Source: CALFVT01 sp964513675
GTDB lineage: Bacteria > Pseudomonadota > Alphaproteobacteria > Caulobacterales > Maricaulaceae
NCBI GenBank assembly: GCA_964513675.1
Contig: CAZEOD010000005.1
Span: forward strand, 16,601 to 80,600
DNA length: 64,000 nt
Reading direction: 5' to 3'
Each line of letters starts with the position of its first letter. The first letter of the stretch is position 1. The notes beneath the pieces were generated by a model. The model made no database searches. It was not told the origin of the DNA and saw only the letters and a program-made list of their open reading frames with translations. This document shows, in pieces, positions 43,538 through 52,835 of this stretch. Position numbers and translations under genes: made by a program.

Positions 43538-45075
43538 TATACAGCGCTTTGCGCCGCTTTATCCAGATGCCGCATATTATGTTTATCAATATAAGCGGCG
43601 TGATCCGGCATTTGCGCCGCCGTTTGGGCCATAAGCTGCTTTAAGCCCTTCATATGATTCATGATATTATCTTGCGGAATTAAATCAACGCGGCTGTCAT
43701 AATTTTGCGGCGCAAATCTTTGCCCCATATAAACGGCCACCCAACTGGGTTCTAAAAACAATCCAAAATCATATGTAGCAATCCGGCCACGGCGGCGGAA
43801 CAGCTCCATTTTCTCGGCCAGACTATCTGGAACTTTTGAGGTTCGCATATAGTCCCAAAACGGCGTATCATCGCGCTCAGTCGCGTGATAATGCAAAACC
43901 AGAAAATCCCGCACGCGCTCAAATTCAAGATCCATCAAGCGGTTATATTCATCGCGGTCAATTTCAATGTCTTCATCACGCGGGAAAAGCTCAATAAGTT
44001 TGGTGATGCCTTCCTGAATGAGATAAATAGAGGTCGATTCTAGCGGCTCTAAAAACCCGCCCGATAGCCCTATCGCGACACAGTTTTTATGCCACAATTT
44101 TCGCCGCTTACCTGTTGTAAAGCGGAGCTTTCGCGGCGCGGATAAAGGCGCGCCTTCGAGGTTATCTAAAAGGGATTTTTCGGCTTCATCATCGGAGATA
44201 AAATCACTGGCATAAACATGGCCATTACCTGTTCTATGCTGCAAAGGAATACGCCAGCGCCACCCCGCTTTATCTGCCGTGGCCCGCGTGTAAGGCAGAA
44301 GCGGGCCTTCACTTTCACATGGCACAGCGACAGCGCGGTCAACAGGCAGCCATTTCGTCCATTTATCATATCCCGTTTCCAAGGCTTTCTCAATTAAAAG
44401 ACCGTAAAACCCTGTGCAATCAATGAAAAAGTCACCGGCTATTTCCTGCCCATCTTCGAGCCGAACCGATTGAATATCGCCCTTTTCAGCCGCAAGTTTA
44501 ACATCAACAACTTTACCTTCAATCCGCGTCACGCCGCGCGCTTCGGCATGCGCCCGCAGAAAGGGCGCATATTTAATCGCGTCAAATTGATAGGCATAGC
44601 GATAGGTCGAATTTACAGAACGCGGATCATCCGACGGCGGCTGAAATTTACCTGCGCGGCAGGCCATAATCGGCAAGGAATAATCTTGTAAAGACCCAAT
44701 GCCCGCTTGGGATTGCATCTTATTATAATAGTGATGAAAGGGCACGCCAGCATTGGCGAGGCCAAATTCACCAAAGGGATGAATATAACTATCCCCAAGG
44801 CGGCCCCAATCGACAAATTCAATACCAAGCTTAAAGGTGGCCGAGGTCGCCGCCATAAACTCGGCCTCGTCAATTCCAATCGTTTCATTGAAAAACTTAA
44901 TATGCGGCAAGGTTGCTTCGCCAACCCCAACAACACCAATGGCTTCGGACTCAATCAAGGTAATATCAAGGCCCAGCCCAGACATCATGCTCGACAATCC
45001 TGCGGCACTCATCCATCCGGCTGTCCCGCCGCCTATGATGACAATTTTTTTCAAGGCAATTCCCGTTTGACTCAT
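43537..45075 (-). CDS. flavin-dependent tryptophan-halogenase-like protein (copy C)
   Basis: 512 residues. FAD motif GGGTAGWMSAAG, VVGVGEATLP, catalytic Lys at residue 82 (ATFKLGIEFVDW), WRWRIP, and catalytic Glu in LEPLESTSIYLIQ. It is the first gene of the halogenase operon. Its start is 118 bases from the divergent DUF6445 start, with a LacI-type operator between them. Its TAA overlaps the ATG of the degenerate copy. Confidence 0.9.
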   Translation of the reverse strand: MSQTGIALKKIVIIGGGTAGWMSAAGLSSMMSGLGLDITLIESEAIGVVGVGEATLPHIKFFNETIGIDEAEFMAATSATFKLGIEFVDWGRLGDSYIHPFGEFGLANAGVPFHHYYNKMQSQAGIGSLQDYSLPIMACRAGKFQPPSDDPRSVNSTYRYAYQFDAIKYAPFLRAHAEARGVTRIEGKVVDVKLAAEKGDIQSVRLEDGQEIAGDFFIDCTGFYGLLIEKALETGYDKWTKWLPVDRAVAVPCESEGPLLPYTRATADKAGWRWRIPLQHRTGNGHVYASDFISDDEAEKSLLDNLEGAPLSAPRKLRFTTGKRRKLWHKNCVAIGLSGGFLEPLESTSIYLIQEGITKLIELFPRDEDIEIDRDEYNRLMDLEFERVRDFLVLHYHATERDDTPFWDYMRTSKVPDSLAEKMELFRRRGRIATYDFGLFLEPSWVAVYMGQRFAPQNYDSRVDLIPQDNIMNHMKGLKQLMAQTAAQMPDHAAYIDKHNMRHLDKAAQSAV

Positions 45076-45113
45076 TCTTTACGAACGTTTTTCTTTGCAG
45101 TTAAGCGCAAGAC

Positions 45114-45150
45114 TGACAAGGTTGTCAATCATATCATCTATGGATATATA
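45114..45150 (+). promoter_or_regulatory. LacI-type operator with promoter for the DUF6445 gene
   Basis: TGACAAGGTTGTCA (45114-45127) is a near-perfect copy of the operator. TTGTCA (45122-45127), 17 bases and TATATA (45145-45150) form a plausible promoter on the plus strand. This places the transcript start near 45157 and rules out upstream ORF starts for DUF6445. The site also faces the halogenase operon. Confidence 0.7.
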
Positions 45151-45193
45151 TGAGATAAAAACGCGCACCCTAAACCGATATTTCAGGCCCCCT

Positions 45194-45883
45194 ATGCCCC
45201 CAGATTCTTTTTCATATCATATTGAACATTTCGGGGATGAAAAAGAGCCTGTTATTGTCATGGATAATTTTAGCGGGAAGTTAGATTTACTTCTTCGCCA
45301 TGCGCAATCACAAAAATTTTCGCCCGGCAGCGCCTATTATCCCGGCGTTCAAGCGCAGGCGGATGTCAATTATTTAACGCTACGCCGCAAAGAGCTTCCG
45401 CAAATCATGCGGGATGTTTTTGACATTCAGCACGGCCTTAACATCGAGAGCTGCGTTTATGCGCTTGTCACGCGCCCCCCGGAGACACTCACGCCGGGGC
45501 AACGTCTACCCCATCATGACGGTAATGAGGGCAATCTTTTTGCGCTACTCCATTACATTCAAGGCGCAGAAGATGCAGGCACGGCCTTTTATCGTCACCG
45601 CCGCACAGGATTTGAAACCGTCACAGAAGAGCGCGCCGAAACTTACCGCGCTGCACTGAAGGAGGACGCTGCGGAATTTGGGATGCCGCCCGCGCAATAT
45701 TTTTACGGTGATGACGCACGTTATGAAATGATTGGGGAGATTAAAGCCCGCCCAGACCGCGCGATTTTATATCGGGGGCGCACGCTACATTCTGGCTGTA
45801 TTCCACTCGGCACCACCGAGGCGGCCTCAGTTGAAACGGCGCGCATTACGCTCAATACATTTATTTGGGACACGGCGGCATGA
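45194..45883 (+). CDS. DUF6445 family protein, possible Fe(II)/2-oxoglutarate-type fold
   Basis: About 229 residues from ATG 45194; longer starts at 45095 or 45140 lie upstream of or inside the promoter. The protein has SAYYPGVQAQ near the N-terminus, LPHHDGNEGNLFALLHYI in the middle, and a later ILYRGRTLHSGCIP. The HxD...H spacing with a following Arg-rich strand recalls prolyl-hydroxylase-like oxygenases, which is inference. Members sit with TonB receptors and halogenase-like genes. It is followed by gluconokinase with an ATGA overlap. Confidence 0.75.
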   Translation: MPPDSFSYHIEHFGDEKEPVIVMDNFSGKLDLLLRHAQSQKFSPGSAYYPGVQAQADVNYLTLRRKELPQIMRDVFDIQHGLNIESCVYALVTRPPETLTPGQRLPHHDGNEGNLFALLHYIQGAEDAGTAFYRHRRTGFETVTEERAETYRAALKEDAAEFGMPPAQYFYGDDARYEMIGEIKARPDRAILYRGRTLHSGCIPLGTTEAASVETARITLNTFIWDTAA

Positions 45884-46377
45884 CCCCGCCCCGCTTAATT
45901 ATTATTTGCGGGGTCTCGGCCTCTGGGAAATCAACAATCGGTAGCGCCCTCGCCGCCGCATTATACTGCCCATTTTTGGAAGGGGATGATTACCACCCCC
46001 CTGCGAATATCGCGAAAATGGCGAGCGGAACACCGCTTACAGATCATGACCGCGCGGGTTGGATTGATATGATTTGCGGCGACGTCAACTCATCGCAAGA
46101 GCGCACGCTTGTCTTATCCTGCTCCGCACTGACTGATTTCGTCCAAAATAAACTTAAGACTGATGTAGTGCGCGATATTATTTGGATAAAACTCATTTTG
46201 ACGCGCCAAGAGGCCGAGCGGCGGATGAAAGCCCGCGATCATTTTATGCCGCCGGAGCTTATGGATAGTCAGTTCGACGCCTGGAATCCGCCCAAAGACG
46301 GGCTAGAGATTATAGCGACACAAGAAAAAGCCGCGATCATATCTCAGATCACGGCTTATATTTCGCAGTTAGATTAA
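45880..46377 (+). CDS. gluconokinase
   Basis: 165 residues from ATG 45880, overlapping the previous stop (ATGA). Walker A is GVSASGKST, followed by FLEGDDYHPPANIAKMASGTPLTDHDRAGW, the gluconate kinase hallmark (key part DDYHPPANI). Also visible are SCSALTD and RKxHFMP-type RDHFMPPELMDSQF. It makes 6-phosphogluconate from gluconate, feeding Entner-Doudoroff or pentose phosphate routes. Together with GntP and the lactonase it marks a gluconate branch in this locus. It converges on GH3 with a 4-bp gap. Confidence 0.94.
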   Translation: MTPPRLIIICGVSASGKSTIGSALAAALYCPFLEGDDYHPPANIAKMASGTPLTDHDRAGWIDMICGDVNSSQERTLVLSCSALTDFVQNKLKTDVVRDIIWIKLILTRQEAERRMKARDHFMPPELMDSQFDAWNPPKDGLEIIATQEKAAIISQITAYISQLD

Positions 46378-46381
46378 CGCC

Positions 46382-48931
46382 TTAATTTTCGCAGCGAATA
46401 CCATCTTTGCTCTCTTCTTTCAGTCGAATTTCGGACAGCCCAACGCTTGTTCCAGCAGGCGCCTGAAGGGAGAAGGCCTGTTTAAGATCGGCCATAACCG
46501 CACCAGCCCCGTCAAAACATTTCAGAGATATCCGTGTCTCACTCCATTCAGGTGTTAAAGTCACGGGGCGGAATGTTCCGCAGGCCCCTGTTTCAGGACA
46601 GCCAACCGCTACGCTCACATCGCCTGATCCATCAATTAATTTACTCATGAAGGAAAGCTCCATCGCGCCATTTGTTTCGCGCTGATAATCATGACCATAA
46701 CGCGAAGAGATCGAGAGAATATTTTTCGCCTGTTTGAAGTCAACCCGCAGGCCGTCTTCCTGGGCTGTATGATCGTAACCGCCTAAGCGAAGACCCGCAT
46801 TATTAAAGGGCATGGCTTCGATATTTGTGCCATTAACCGCCAAGCGCCAAGGCTGCGGACTTGCGCCTTTCTCAAAGAACACGCCTTTTTGACCGCTTAC
46901 GCCGCCAACGATGCCGCTATCTTCGGAAAGCTCAGCAATAGGCTTTTTATCGCCATAGCTAAGTCCGTAACCGAGCTTAAACAAAGGCTCATAATCGGCA
47001 TGATGTGGATTTAGCTTGGTTTGCGTCGCAAGTTTTGGCCATGAAAAAGAGAGCCGGCCTGTGAAATCATAATCAGGATTTGTCTGGAATAATAAATCAG
47101 ACACACCGCCGCCTTCTGTTCCCGGAAGGAAAGCCGCAATAAAAGCATCCGAGACATTCATTTCAGGGTTCGTCCAGAGCGGCCGGCCCGATAAAAAGAC
47201 AGAGACAACGGGAATATCCGCATCTTTAAAAGCTTTTAGATTTTGCGGATCAAAATCATTCGGCGTAAAATCAACATTTTCGCGGTCGCCTTGGAACTCC
47301 GCATAAGGGTCTTCGCCGTAAATCGCAATAACAGCATCTGTACCCGCCGGAACCGCCGCGCCTTCGAGATCAAATGTCACGCGCCCGCCTGCGGCAGTGA
47401 CCGTGTCCTTGATCGCAGATAAAATAGACTCGCCATTTGGAAACTCATCATTCGTATGATTTCCGCCCTGCCAAGACAGCGTCCACCCGCCGGCCATTTT
47501 CGCAATATTTTCCGCGCCTTTACCAACAACATGAATATTCTTGCCGGCAGCTAAGGGTAAGGTTTGATTGTTATTTTTCAGCAATACCATAGATTTACGC
47601 ACAGATTCGCGCGCAACATCACGATGCGCTTTCGAGCCGAGTAATTCCGTCTTACCCGAGAATGCACGCTCACTTGGCTTTGGCTTTTCGAAAATACCAG
47701 AGTTAATTTTCACCCGTAATATACGGCGCACCGCATCATCAAGGCGCTCCATAGGAATAACACCTGATTTCGCATGACCCAATAGAGACTCATATAATCC
47801 CTTCCAGCTATCGGGGGCCATATACATATCAAGACCCGCGTTCAGAGCTTGCGGGCAATCAGTGGCCGTACAGCCCGGTATTAAGGCATGACCATTCCAG
47901 TCGCCGACAACGAAGCCTTGAAAATTCATCCGGCCCTTAAGAACATCGGTTAAAAGCTCTTTTTGGCCATGCATAGGCTGGCCTTTCCATGACGAGAAAC
48001 TTGCCATCACAGATTGCGCCCCGTCAGCAACCGCCGTCAAGTAACCGGCCAAGTGAATATCACGTAGCTCGGCCTCTGTGACCTTGGCGTCACCTTGGTC
48101 AACACCGTTTTCAGTCCCGCCGTCCCCAAGGAAATGTTTCGCGCTTGAGATTACTTTTCCATCGGCCATGAAACCATCGGTTCCTTTTTCGCCTTGCAGA
48201 CCGCGAACAATCACGCCGCCGTAAGACTCGACAATCTCAGGGGCCTCGGAGAAGCCTTCATATGCGCGTCCCCAGCGGTCATTTTGCGGAACCGCCAAAG
48301 TCGGGGCAAAGGTCCAGTCGTGCCCTGATACGCTTAGCTCCGTTGCCGTCACTTCTGCGATACGTTTCATGAGGTCAGGATCATTGGCTGCGCCTAGTCC
48401 AATATTATGCGGAAAGACAACAGCGCCCGTCAGATTGGCATGGCCGTGAACGGCATCAATGCCCCAAACCATGGGAATGGCAATCTCGACACCTTCAGGA
48501 TCAATTGACGCTGCGAAATATTCATCAGCCGCTTCAATCCATGCATCCGCAGCCGCATAGGCCAAATCGCCCGGCGCAGAATTACCGCCGCTCAAAACAG
48601 AGCCTAATCTATATTGCTTAACCTCTTCGGGCGTCACAGCCCCCGTATCAGCCTGTATAACTTGACCAATTTTTTGCTCAAGCGTCATTTTGGCGAGCAT
48701 ATCATCAATCCGCGCTTCAACCGCAGCGTCAAGCGGCGCGGTGCGCACGATTGGCCATGCCTTTGGATTAATGAGCGCTTTAGTTGCGGCTTGCGGCGCA
48801 GCCGCGCTAGCAGCGGCGACATCATCGCTCGCGACATCTTTTTCGAGATCACTAGATGCGCCGCTACACCCTGCAACAAGCGCAGTTGTAGACAATAAAA
48901 TCAAGGTGCGTTTTAGCTCTGAGGTCTTCAT
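46382..48931 (-). CDS. glycoside hydrolase family 3 lipoprotein (exo-beta-glucosidase, ExoP type)
   Basis: About 849 residues. A lipobox LVAGC marks a lipoprotein. The GH3 domain has MTLEQKIGQV, the substrate segment SAKHFLGDGGTENGVDQGDA, and the nucleophile Asp (near residue 344) in GFVVGDWNGH. The C-terminal alpha/beta sandwich follows (GRPLWTNPEM, LPGTEGGGVSDLLF). An extra C-terminal domain of about 150 residues resembles the galactose-binding-like end of marine ExoP. This type releases glucose from beta-1,3/1,4-glucans. ATG 48931 has AAGGG at 6 bases. Operator upstream at 48989. Confidence 0.92.
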   Translation of the reverse strand: MKTSELKRTLILLSTTALVAGCSGASSDLEKDVASDDVAAASAAAPQAATKALINPKAWPIVRTAPLDAAVEARIDDMLAKMTLEQKIGQVIQADTGAVTPEEVKQYRLGSVLSGGNSAPGDLAYAAADAWIEAADEYFAASIDPEGVEIAIPMVWGIDAVHGHANLTGAVVFPHNIGLGAANDPDLMKRIAEVTATELSVSGHDWTFAPTLAVPQNDRWGRAYEGFSEAPEIVESYGGVIVRGLQGEKGTDGFMADGKVISSAKHFLGDGGTENGVDQGDAKVTEAELRDIHLAGYLTAVADGAQSVMASFSSWKGQPMHGQKELLTDVLKGRMNFQGFVVGDWNGHALIPGCTATDCPQALNAGLDMYMAPDSWKGLYESLLGHAKSGVIPMERLDDAVRRILRVKINSGIFEKPKPSERAFSGKTELLGSKAHRDVARESVRKSMVLLKNNNQTLPLAAGKNIHVVGKGAENIAKMAGGWTLSWQGGNHTNDEFPNGESILSAIKDTVTAAGGRVTFDLEGAAVPAGTDAVIAIYGEDPYAEFQGDRENVDFTPNDFDPQNLKAFKDADIPVVSVFLSGRPLWTNPEMNVSDAFIAAFLPGTEGGGVSDLLFQTNPDYDFTGRLSFSWPKLATQTKLNPHHADYEPLFKLGYGLSYGDKKPIAELSEDSGIVGGVSGQKGVFFEKGASPQPWRLAVNGTNIEAMPFNNAGLRLGGYDHTAQEDGLRVDFKQAKNILSISSRYGHDYQRETNGAMELSFMSKLIDGSGDVSVAVGCPETGACGTFRPVTLTPEWSETRISLKCFDGAGAVMADLKQAFSLQAPAGTSVGLSEIRLKEESKDGIRCEN

Positions 48932-48987
48932 CATTTTCCCTTATGGACTGCCAAATTATGGTTTTGGCTTTAAGTTTTCATCAAAAA

Positions 48988-49017
48988 TTGACAACGTAAG
49001 ACAATTAATTCTATAAA
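48988..49017 (+). promoter_or_regulatory. degenerate LacI-type operator and promoter between GH3 and lactonase genes
   Basis: TGACAACGTAAGAC (48989-49002) keeps the left half of the operator exactly. On the plus strand TTGACA (48988-48993), 18 bases and TATAAA (49012-49017) make a good promoter for the lactonase operon. The site is within 60 bases of the divergent GH3 start. Confidence 0.6.
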
Positions 49018-49078
49018 AACAAAAAAAGAGCAAGTAAAATCTTGCTCACAGCTAATAACAGCTATCGGGGATATTGAC

Positions 49079-50089
49079 ATGATTAATCGACGCCACGTCT
49101 TAGCCGGGGCCGCCCTTGCGCTGCCATCTTGTCACAAATCGCCGGCCAGCACAGCCGCTACGAATCCAGCGCTTGAGGCTTTCTCTCCGCGGTTTTTCGA
49201 TTTCATCGGAAAAAGCGCGTCCCTAGAGGTTCTAGGCTCTGGTTATGGCTGGTCAGAAGGCCCGGCATGGGACAAAGCCCGCGGCCAACTTTACTTCACA
49301 GACGTTCCCGGAAACACGGCTTATGTTTGGAAAGAGGGCCAAGGCGTTGAGGTATTTCTCTCTCCGTCTGGCGCCATCGTTGAAGGCTTTCGCGAACCCG
49401 GAGCAAATGGACTATTTTACAGCCGCAACGGCCAGTTGATTCTGTGTAATCATGGCAAACGCGGCATCGAATCTCTTAATATTGACAGCAAAGCCCGTAC
49501 CCTTCTGACAATGAGCTATAAAAATAAAGCTTACAACTCACCGAATGATGTCGTTGAGGCCAGCACGGGTGATCTTTATTTTACCGACCCGCCTTATGGC
49601 CTTGAAGGGCTAGACGATTCGCCCCTTAAAGAGCAGGCGCATAACGGCGTTTATCACCTCAGCAAAAGCGGCGCTGTTAAGCTGATGATCGCAGATTTAA
49701 CATTTCCCAACGGCGTGGCCTTATCGCCTGATGAACGCTGGCTCTATGTCGCGCAATCAGATCCTAAAGCGATGCATATTTACAGACTAGACCTCACAGA
49801 CCCCAAGGCTGAAAAAGAGCTATTGGTTGATCTTGCGCCTTTTTCAGGGCCAGACCTACCGGGACTGCCGGACGGCATGGTTATTGACCAAAAAGGCTAT
49901 CTTTTCGCAACAGGCCCCGGCGGCGTGTTTGTTATCTCGCCAAAGGGTGATGTCTTAGGCCGCATTAAAACCGGCAAAGGCAGCGCGAATTGTACCTTTG
50001 GAGAAGACGGCTCAACATTATTTATTACCAATCATGACCGGCTCGTAAAAATCCCGACTCTAACGCGGGGCCTCGCATGGGGATCATAA
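49079..50089 (+). CDS. SMP-30/gluconolactonase, predicted exported lipoprotein
   Basis: 336 residues. The N-terminus INRRHVLAGAALALPSC combines a twin-arginine-like motif with a lipobox-like Cys, so export is likely. The six-bladed propeller has the metal ligands: Glu in GWSEGPAWD, Asn in YNSPNDVVE and Asp in GLPDGMVID. The family opens sugar lactones; with gluconokinase and GntP nearby, gluconolactone is the likely substrate. The stop lies inside the start of the permease gene (13-bp overlap). Confidence 0.9.
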   Translation: MINRRHVLAGAALALPSCHKSPASTAATNPALEAFSPRFFDFIGKSASLEVLGSGYGWSEGPAWDKARGQLYFTDVPGNTAYVWKEGQGVEVFLSPSGAIVEGFREPGANGLFYSRNGQLILCNHGKRGIESLNIDSKARTLLTMSYKNKAYNSPNDVVEASTGDLYFTDPPYGLEGLDDSPLKEQAHNGVYHLSKSGAVKLMIADLTFPNGVALSPDERWLYVAQSDPKAMHIYRLDLTDPKAEKELLVDLAPFSGPDLPGLPDGMVIDQKGYLFATGPGGVFVISPKGDVLGRIKTGKGSANCTFGEDGSTLFITNHDRLVKIPTLTRGLAWGS

Positions 50090-51444
50090 TTGAGTACAGA
50101 GCCATATGGGCTACGCTTATAAGCCTCGTTTTATTGCTAGCCTTAATATTACGTTTTAAATCCAATGCCTTTATCACGCTGTTGGGCTGCGCCATTTTAG
50201 CAGCCCTCTTGGCAGGAATGGATCCTGAAACCGCCTTTAAGACGGTGCAAAACGGCATGGGCGGAACGCTCGGATTTATTGCCGCCGTTATAGGCCTTGG
50301 CGCAATCTTCGGCGCAATAATGGAGCAAAGCGGCGCCATACTCGTCTTGGCAGCCCGCGTTGATAGCGTCAAAGGGGACGGCCCCAAATCTATGGCCGCA
50401 GGCCTCATGGGCTTAATCGCCGCAATCCCGGTGTTTTTTGATGTCGCTTTAATTATTCTTTTGCCGTTTATCATGAAGCTTGCACAAAAAGCGGGGAAAA
50501 AGCCCCTCTTCTTTGGCCTCCCGCTTTGCGCAGGCCTCGCCATTGGTCACGCCTTTATTCCGCCGACCCCCGGCCCTATCGCGATTGCAGAGTTAATCGG
50601 CGCTAATCTCGGCCATGTGATTCTTATGGGCAGTTTGATTAGTGTGATTTGTTTAATTATTTCTGGGCCTATTTTGACGGTTTGGCTTGATAATACGGGG
50701 CGGCTTCCCGGCATTGTGCAAGGGCCCGCCAAGGCCGGCTTTGCCGCCGAGGTCAGTGACATCGCCGCGAAACCGATATCATTTACGCTTGCCTTGATTG
50801 TGATGCTATTGCCAATAATCCTGATTATGGCCGCGACGATTGGTGATTTAACCCTAGCAGATAGTCCGTTTAAGACGGGATTGGCCATTATAGGTCACCC
50901 TTTCACAGCTTTGATTATCGCCTGCCTCGCAAGTTGGGTTTTGCTTAAACCCAAAACGGAGACTGAACGGAGCGCGATGCGCGAAACATTATCGCGCGCC
51001 TTTGAACCCACCGCCGCCGTTATACTTGTTACAGGCGCAGGCGGGGCCTTTAAACAAGTCCTTGTTGATACTGGCGCAGGTAAAGATATTGCGCAATATT
51101 TCATCAATGCTGGATTAACGCCCGTCTTGCTCGCCTTTGCAATGGCGCTTTTACTTCGTGTCGTACAGGGCAGCGCAACAGTTGCCATGATTACGGCCGC
51201 AGGATTAATTGCGCCGCTTATTAGCGTCATAGCCCCGAACCCGTGGCAACTCGCCGTGCTGACAACCGCGATTGCCGCCGGCGCAACAGGCTTCTCACAT
51301 GTCAATGATTCAGGGTTTTGGCTCGTTGGCCGCCTCTTCAAACTGACAGAAGCCGAGACTCTCAAAAGCTGGACATTATTAACAGGTGTGATTTCCTTAA
51401 CTGGCCTTTTAGTCTGTTTCTGCCTATATGGCGCCTTAGGATAA
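50077..51444 (+). CDS. GntP-family gluconate permease
   Basis: 455 residues with about twelve membrane segments. GntP blocks are visible: LGAIFGAIMEQSGA near residue 90, PVFFDVALIILLP, FIPPTPGPIAIAEL, VTGAGGAFKQVLVDTG and HVNDSGFWLVGR. It carries gluconate with protons into the cytoplasm, where gluconokinase waits. Translation is coupled to the lactonase gene by overlap. This links periplasmic lactone hydrolysis to uptake. Confidence 0.94.
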   Translation: MGIIIEYRAIWATLISLVLLLALILRFKSNAFITLLGCAILAALLAGMDPETAFKTVQNGMGGTLGFIAAVIGLGAIFGAIMEQSGAILVLAARVDSVKGDGPKSMAAGLMGLIAAIPVFFDVALIILLPFIMKLAQKAGKKPLFFGLPLCAGLAIGHAFIPPTPGPIAIAELIGANLGHVILMGSLISVICLIISGPILTVWLDNTGRLPGIVQGPAKAGFAAEVSDIAAKPISFTLALIVMLLPIILIMAATIGDLTLADSPFKTGLAIIGHPFTALIIACLASWVLLKPKTETERSAMRETLSRAFEPTAAVILVTGAGGAFKQVLVDTGAGKDIAQYFINAGLTPVLLAFAMALLLRVVQGSATVAMITAAGLIAPLISVIAPNPWQLAVLTTAIAAGATGFSHVNDSGFWLVGRLFKLTEAETLKSWTLLTGVISLTGLLVCFCLYGALG

Positions 51445-51485
51445 ATATGCGCCAAAGGGGCCAGCCATTAGAGAGGGGGAAATCA

Positions 51486-52835
51486 TTGAATAAGCTTCAA
51501 AAGCTATTCGGCTACGGCATTGGTGATTTTGGCCTCAATATTTATTGGAAGACCATATCGCTCTATCTTGTCTATTGGTACACAACGATTGTTGGCCTTG
51601 ATCCGCGTATTGCCGGAACTTTATTTTTCATTGGTATGACATGGGATGCGATTTCTGATCCTATCATCGCCTCTCTATCTGAGCGCGTGACATCACGTTT
51701 CGGAACCTATCGGCCCTTTTTGCTCTACGGCTCTGTTGCGCTCGGCTTTGCTTTTGTTCTGCAATTTTGGGTGCCGCCCTTCACAGGCCCGCGGCTTATT
51801 TTATATCTTATCATCGCCTGTGTTATATTTCGCAGCGCTTATACCATTGTCGCGATTCCCTATGCGGCCATGGCATCGCGCTTGACCTATGACAGTATTG
51901 AGCGTGCCGATTATTCAGGCGCGCGCATGTTTTGTGCCTTTTTAGGCCTCTTGCTAATTTCGATGTTTTTACCGCCTCTCGTCGAGGTTTTCACCACCCG
52001 AACAGGCTCCGAACAAAAAGCCTTTCAATATGCCGCTGCCATTGGCGCGATTGTGGCAAGCTTGGCTATATTACTCTGTTTTGCCATGACGAAAGAGCAG
52101 CCTCTTCCGCCGCAAACGGTTCGATCAAAAAAAGTATGGTCGGGAATTACGGAAAATATTCGCACCAATCGCTCTTTGCGAATTTTAATTTGCCTCATTA
52201 TTTTAAATACAGTTGCGGGGGCCAGCCTTAGCCTCACCCTCGTATTTTTCATTGATGCGAACCAAGCTAAATTTGCCTCCAAAGAAGCCGTCTTAACCGC
52301 CTATGCGATTGGCACATTAATATTTGTACCGATCTGGACTTTCTGTGTGCACCGCTATGGCCGCAAGAAAATATGGACAATAATTGTATTAATTTACATT
52401 GCTGTTGCGCTTCATATGCTAGTGTTTTCATCTGTAACAATCAGCGGCATACCCATTCAAATTATAATTTTCGGCGCCTGCGGCGGAGGCTTAGCTATGA
52501 TTTTATGGGCGTTTATTCCCGACTGCGTCGAATTTGGACAAATTGATAGCGGTTACAGATCCGAAGCCGGCGTGTTTGGATCTGTGATGGTCACGCAGAA
52601 ATTATCAGGCGCTTTAACGGGATTATTAGTCGGATTTATGCTTGCCGCCTTTGGCGTCTCACAGGCGAGCGACGGCTTTATTGTGAGTTCAGAAAAAATG
52701 ACGCTTTTTCTCGCGATTGTTCCAGCCCTTTTATTAGCGCTCTCCCTTATTCCGGTGTTCCAATTACCATTGGAACGCGCCGCCCATTCAGATATTATAG
52801 ATAAACTCCAAAACAAGGACGTCACACATGGTTAA
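51486..52835 (+). CDS. MFS transporter, GPH (sodium:galactoside/melibiose-type) family
   Basis: About 449 residues from TTG 51486, which has GAGAGGGGG 6 bases upstream. An ATG at 51447 also exists but adds residues without family match. The opening LQKLFGYGIGDFGLNIYWKT and motif WDAISDPIIASLSERV with GTYRPFLLYG are the GPH signature, and about twelve membrane helices follow. Members import glycosides with sodium or protons. It follows gntP by 41 bases and overlaps lacI by 8 bases. Confidence 0.88.
   Translation: MNKLQKLFGYGIGDFGLNIYWKTISLYLVYWYTTIVGLDPRIAGTLFFIGMTWDAISDPIIASLSERVTSRFGTYRPFLLYGSVALGFAFVLQFWVPPFTGPRLILYLIIACVIFRSAYTIVAIPYAAMASRLTYDSIERADYSGARMFCAFLGLLLISMFLPPLVEVFTTRTGSEQKAFQYAAAIGAIVASLAILLCFAMTKEQPLPPQTVRSKKVWSGITENIRTNRSLRILICLIILNTVAGASLSLTLVFFIDANQAKFASKEAVLTAYAIGTLIFVPIWTFCVHRYGRKKIWTIIVLIYIAVALHMLVFSSVTISGIPIQIIIFGACGGGLAMILWAFIPDCVEFGQIDSGYRSEAGVFGSVMVTQKLSGALTGLLVGFMLAAFGVSQASDGFIVSSEKMTLFLAIVPALLLALSLIPVFQLPLERAAHSDIIDKLQNKDVTHG

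Noticed and set aside
50895..51455. 186-residue minus-strand ORF antisense to GntP
   Set aside because: Shadow of a membrane protein gene; no export or family features.
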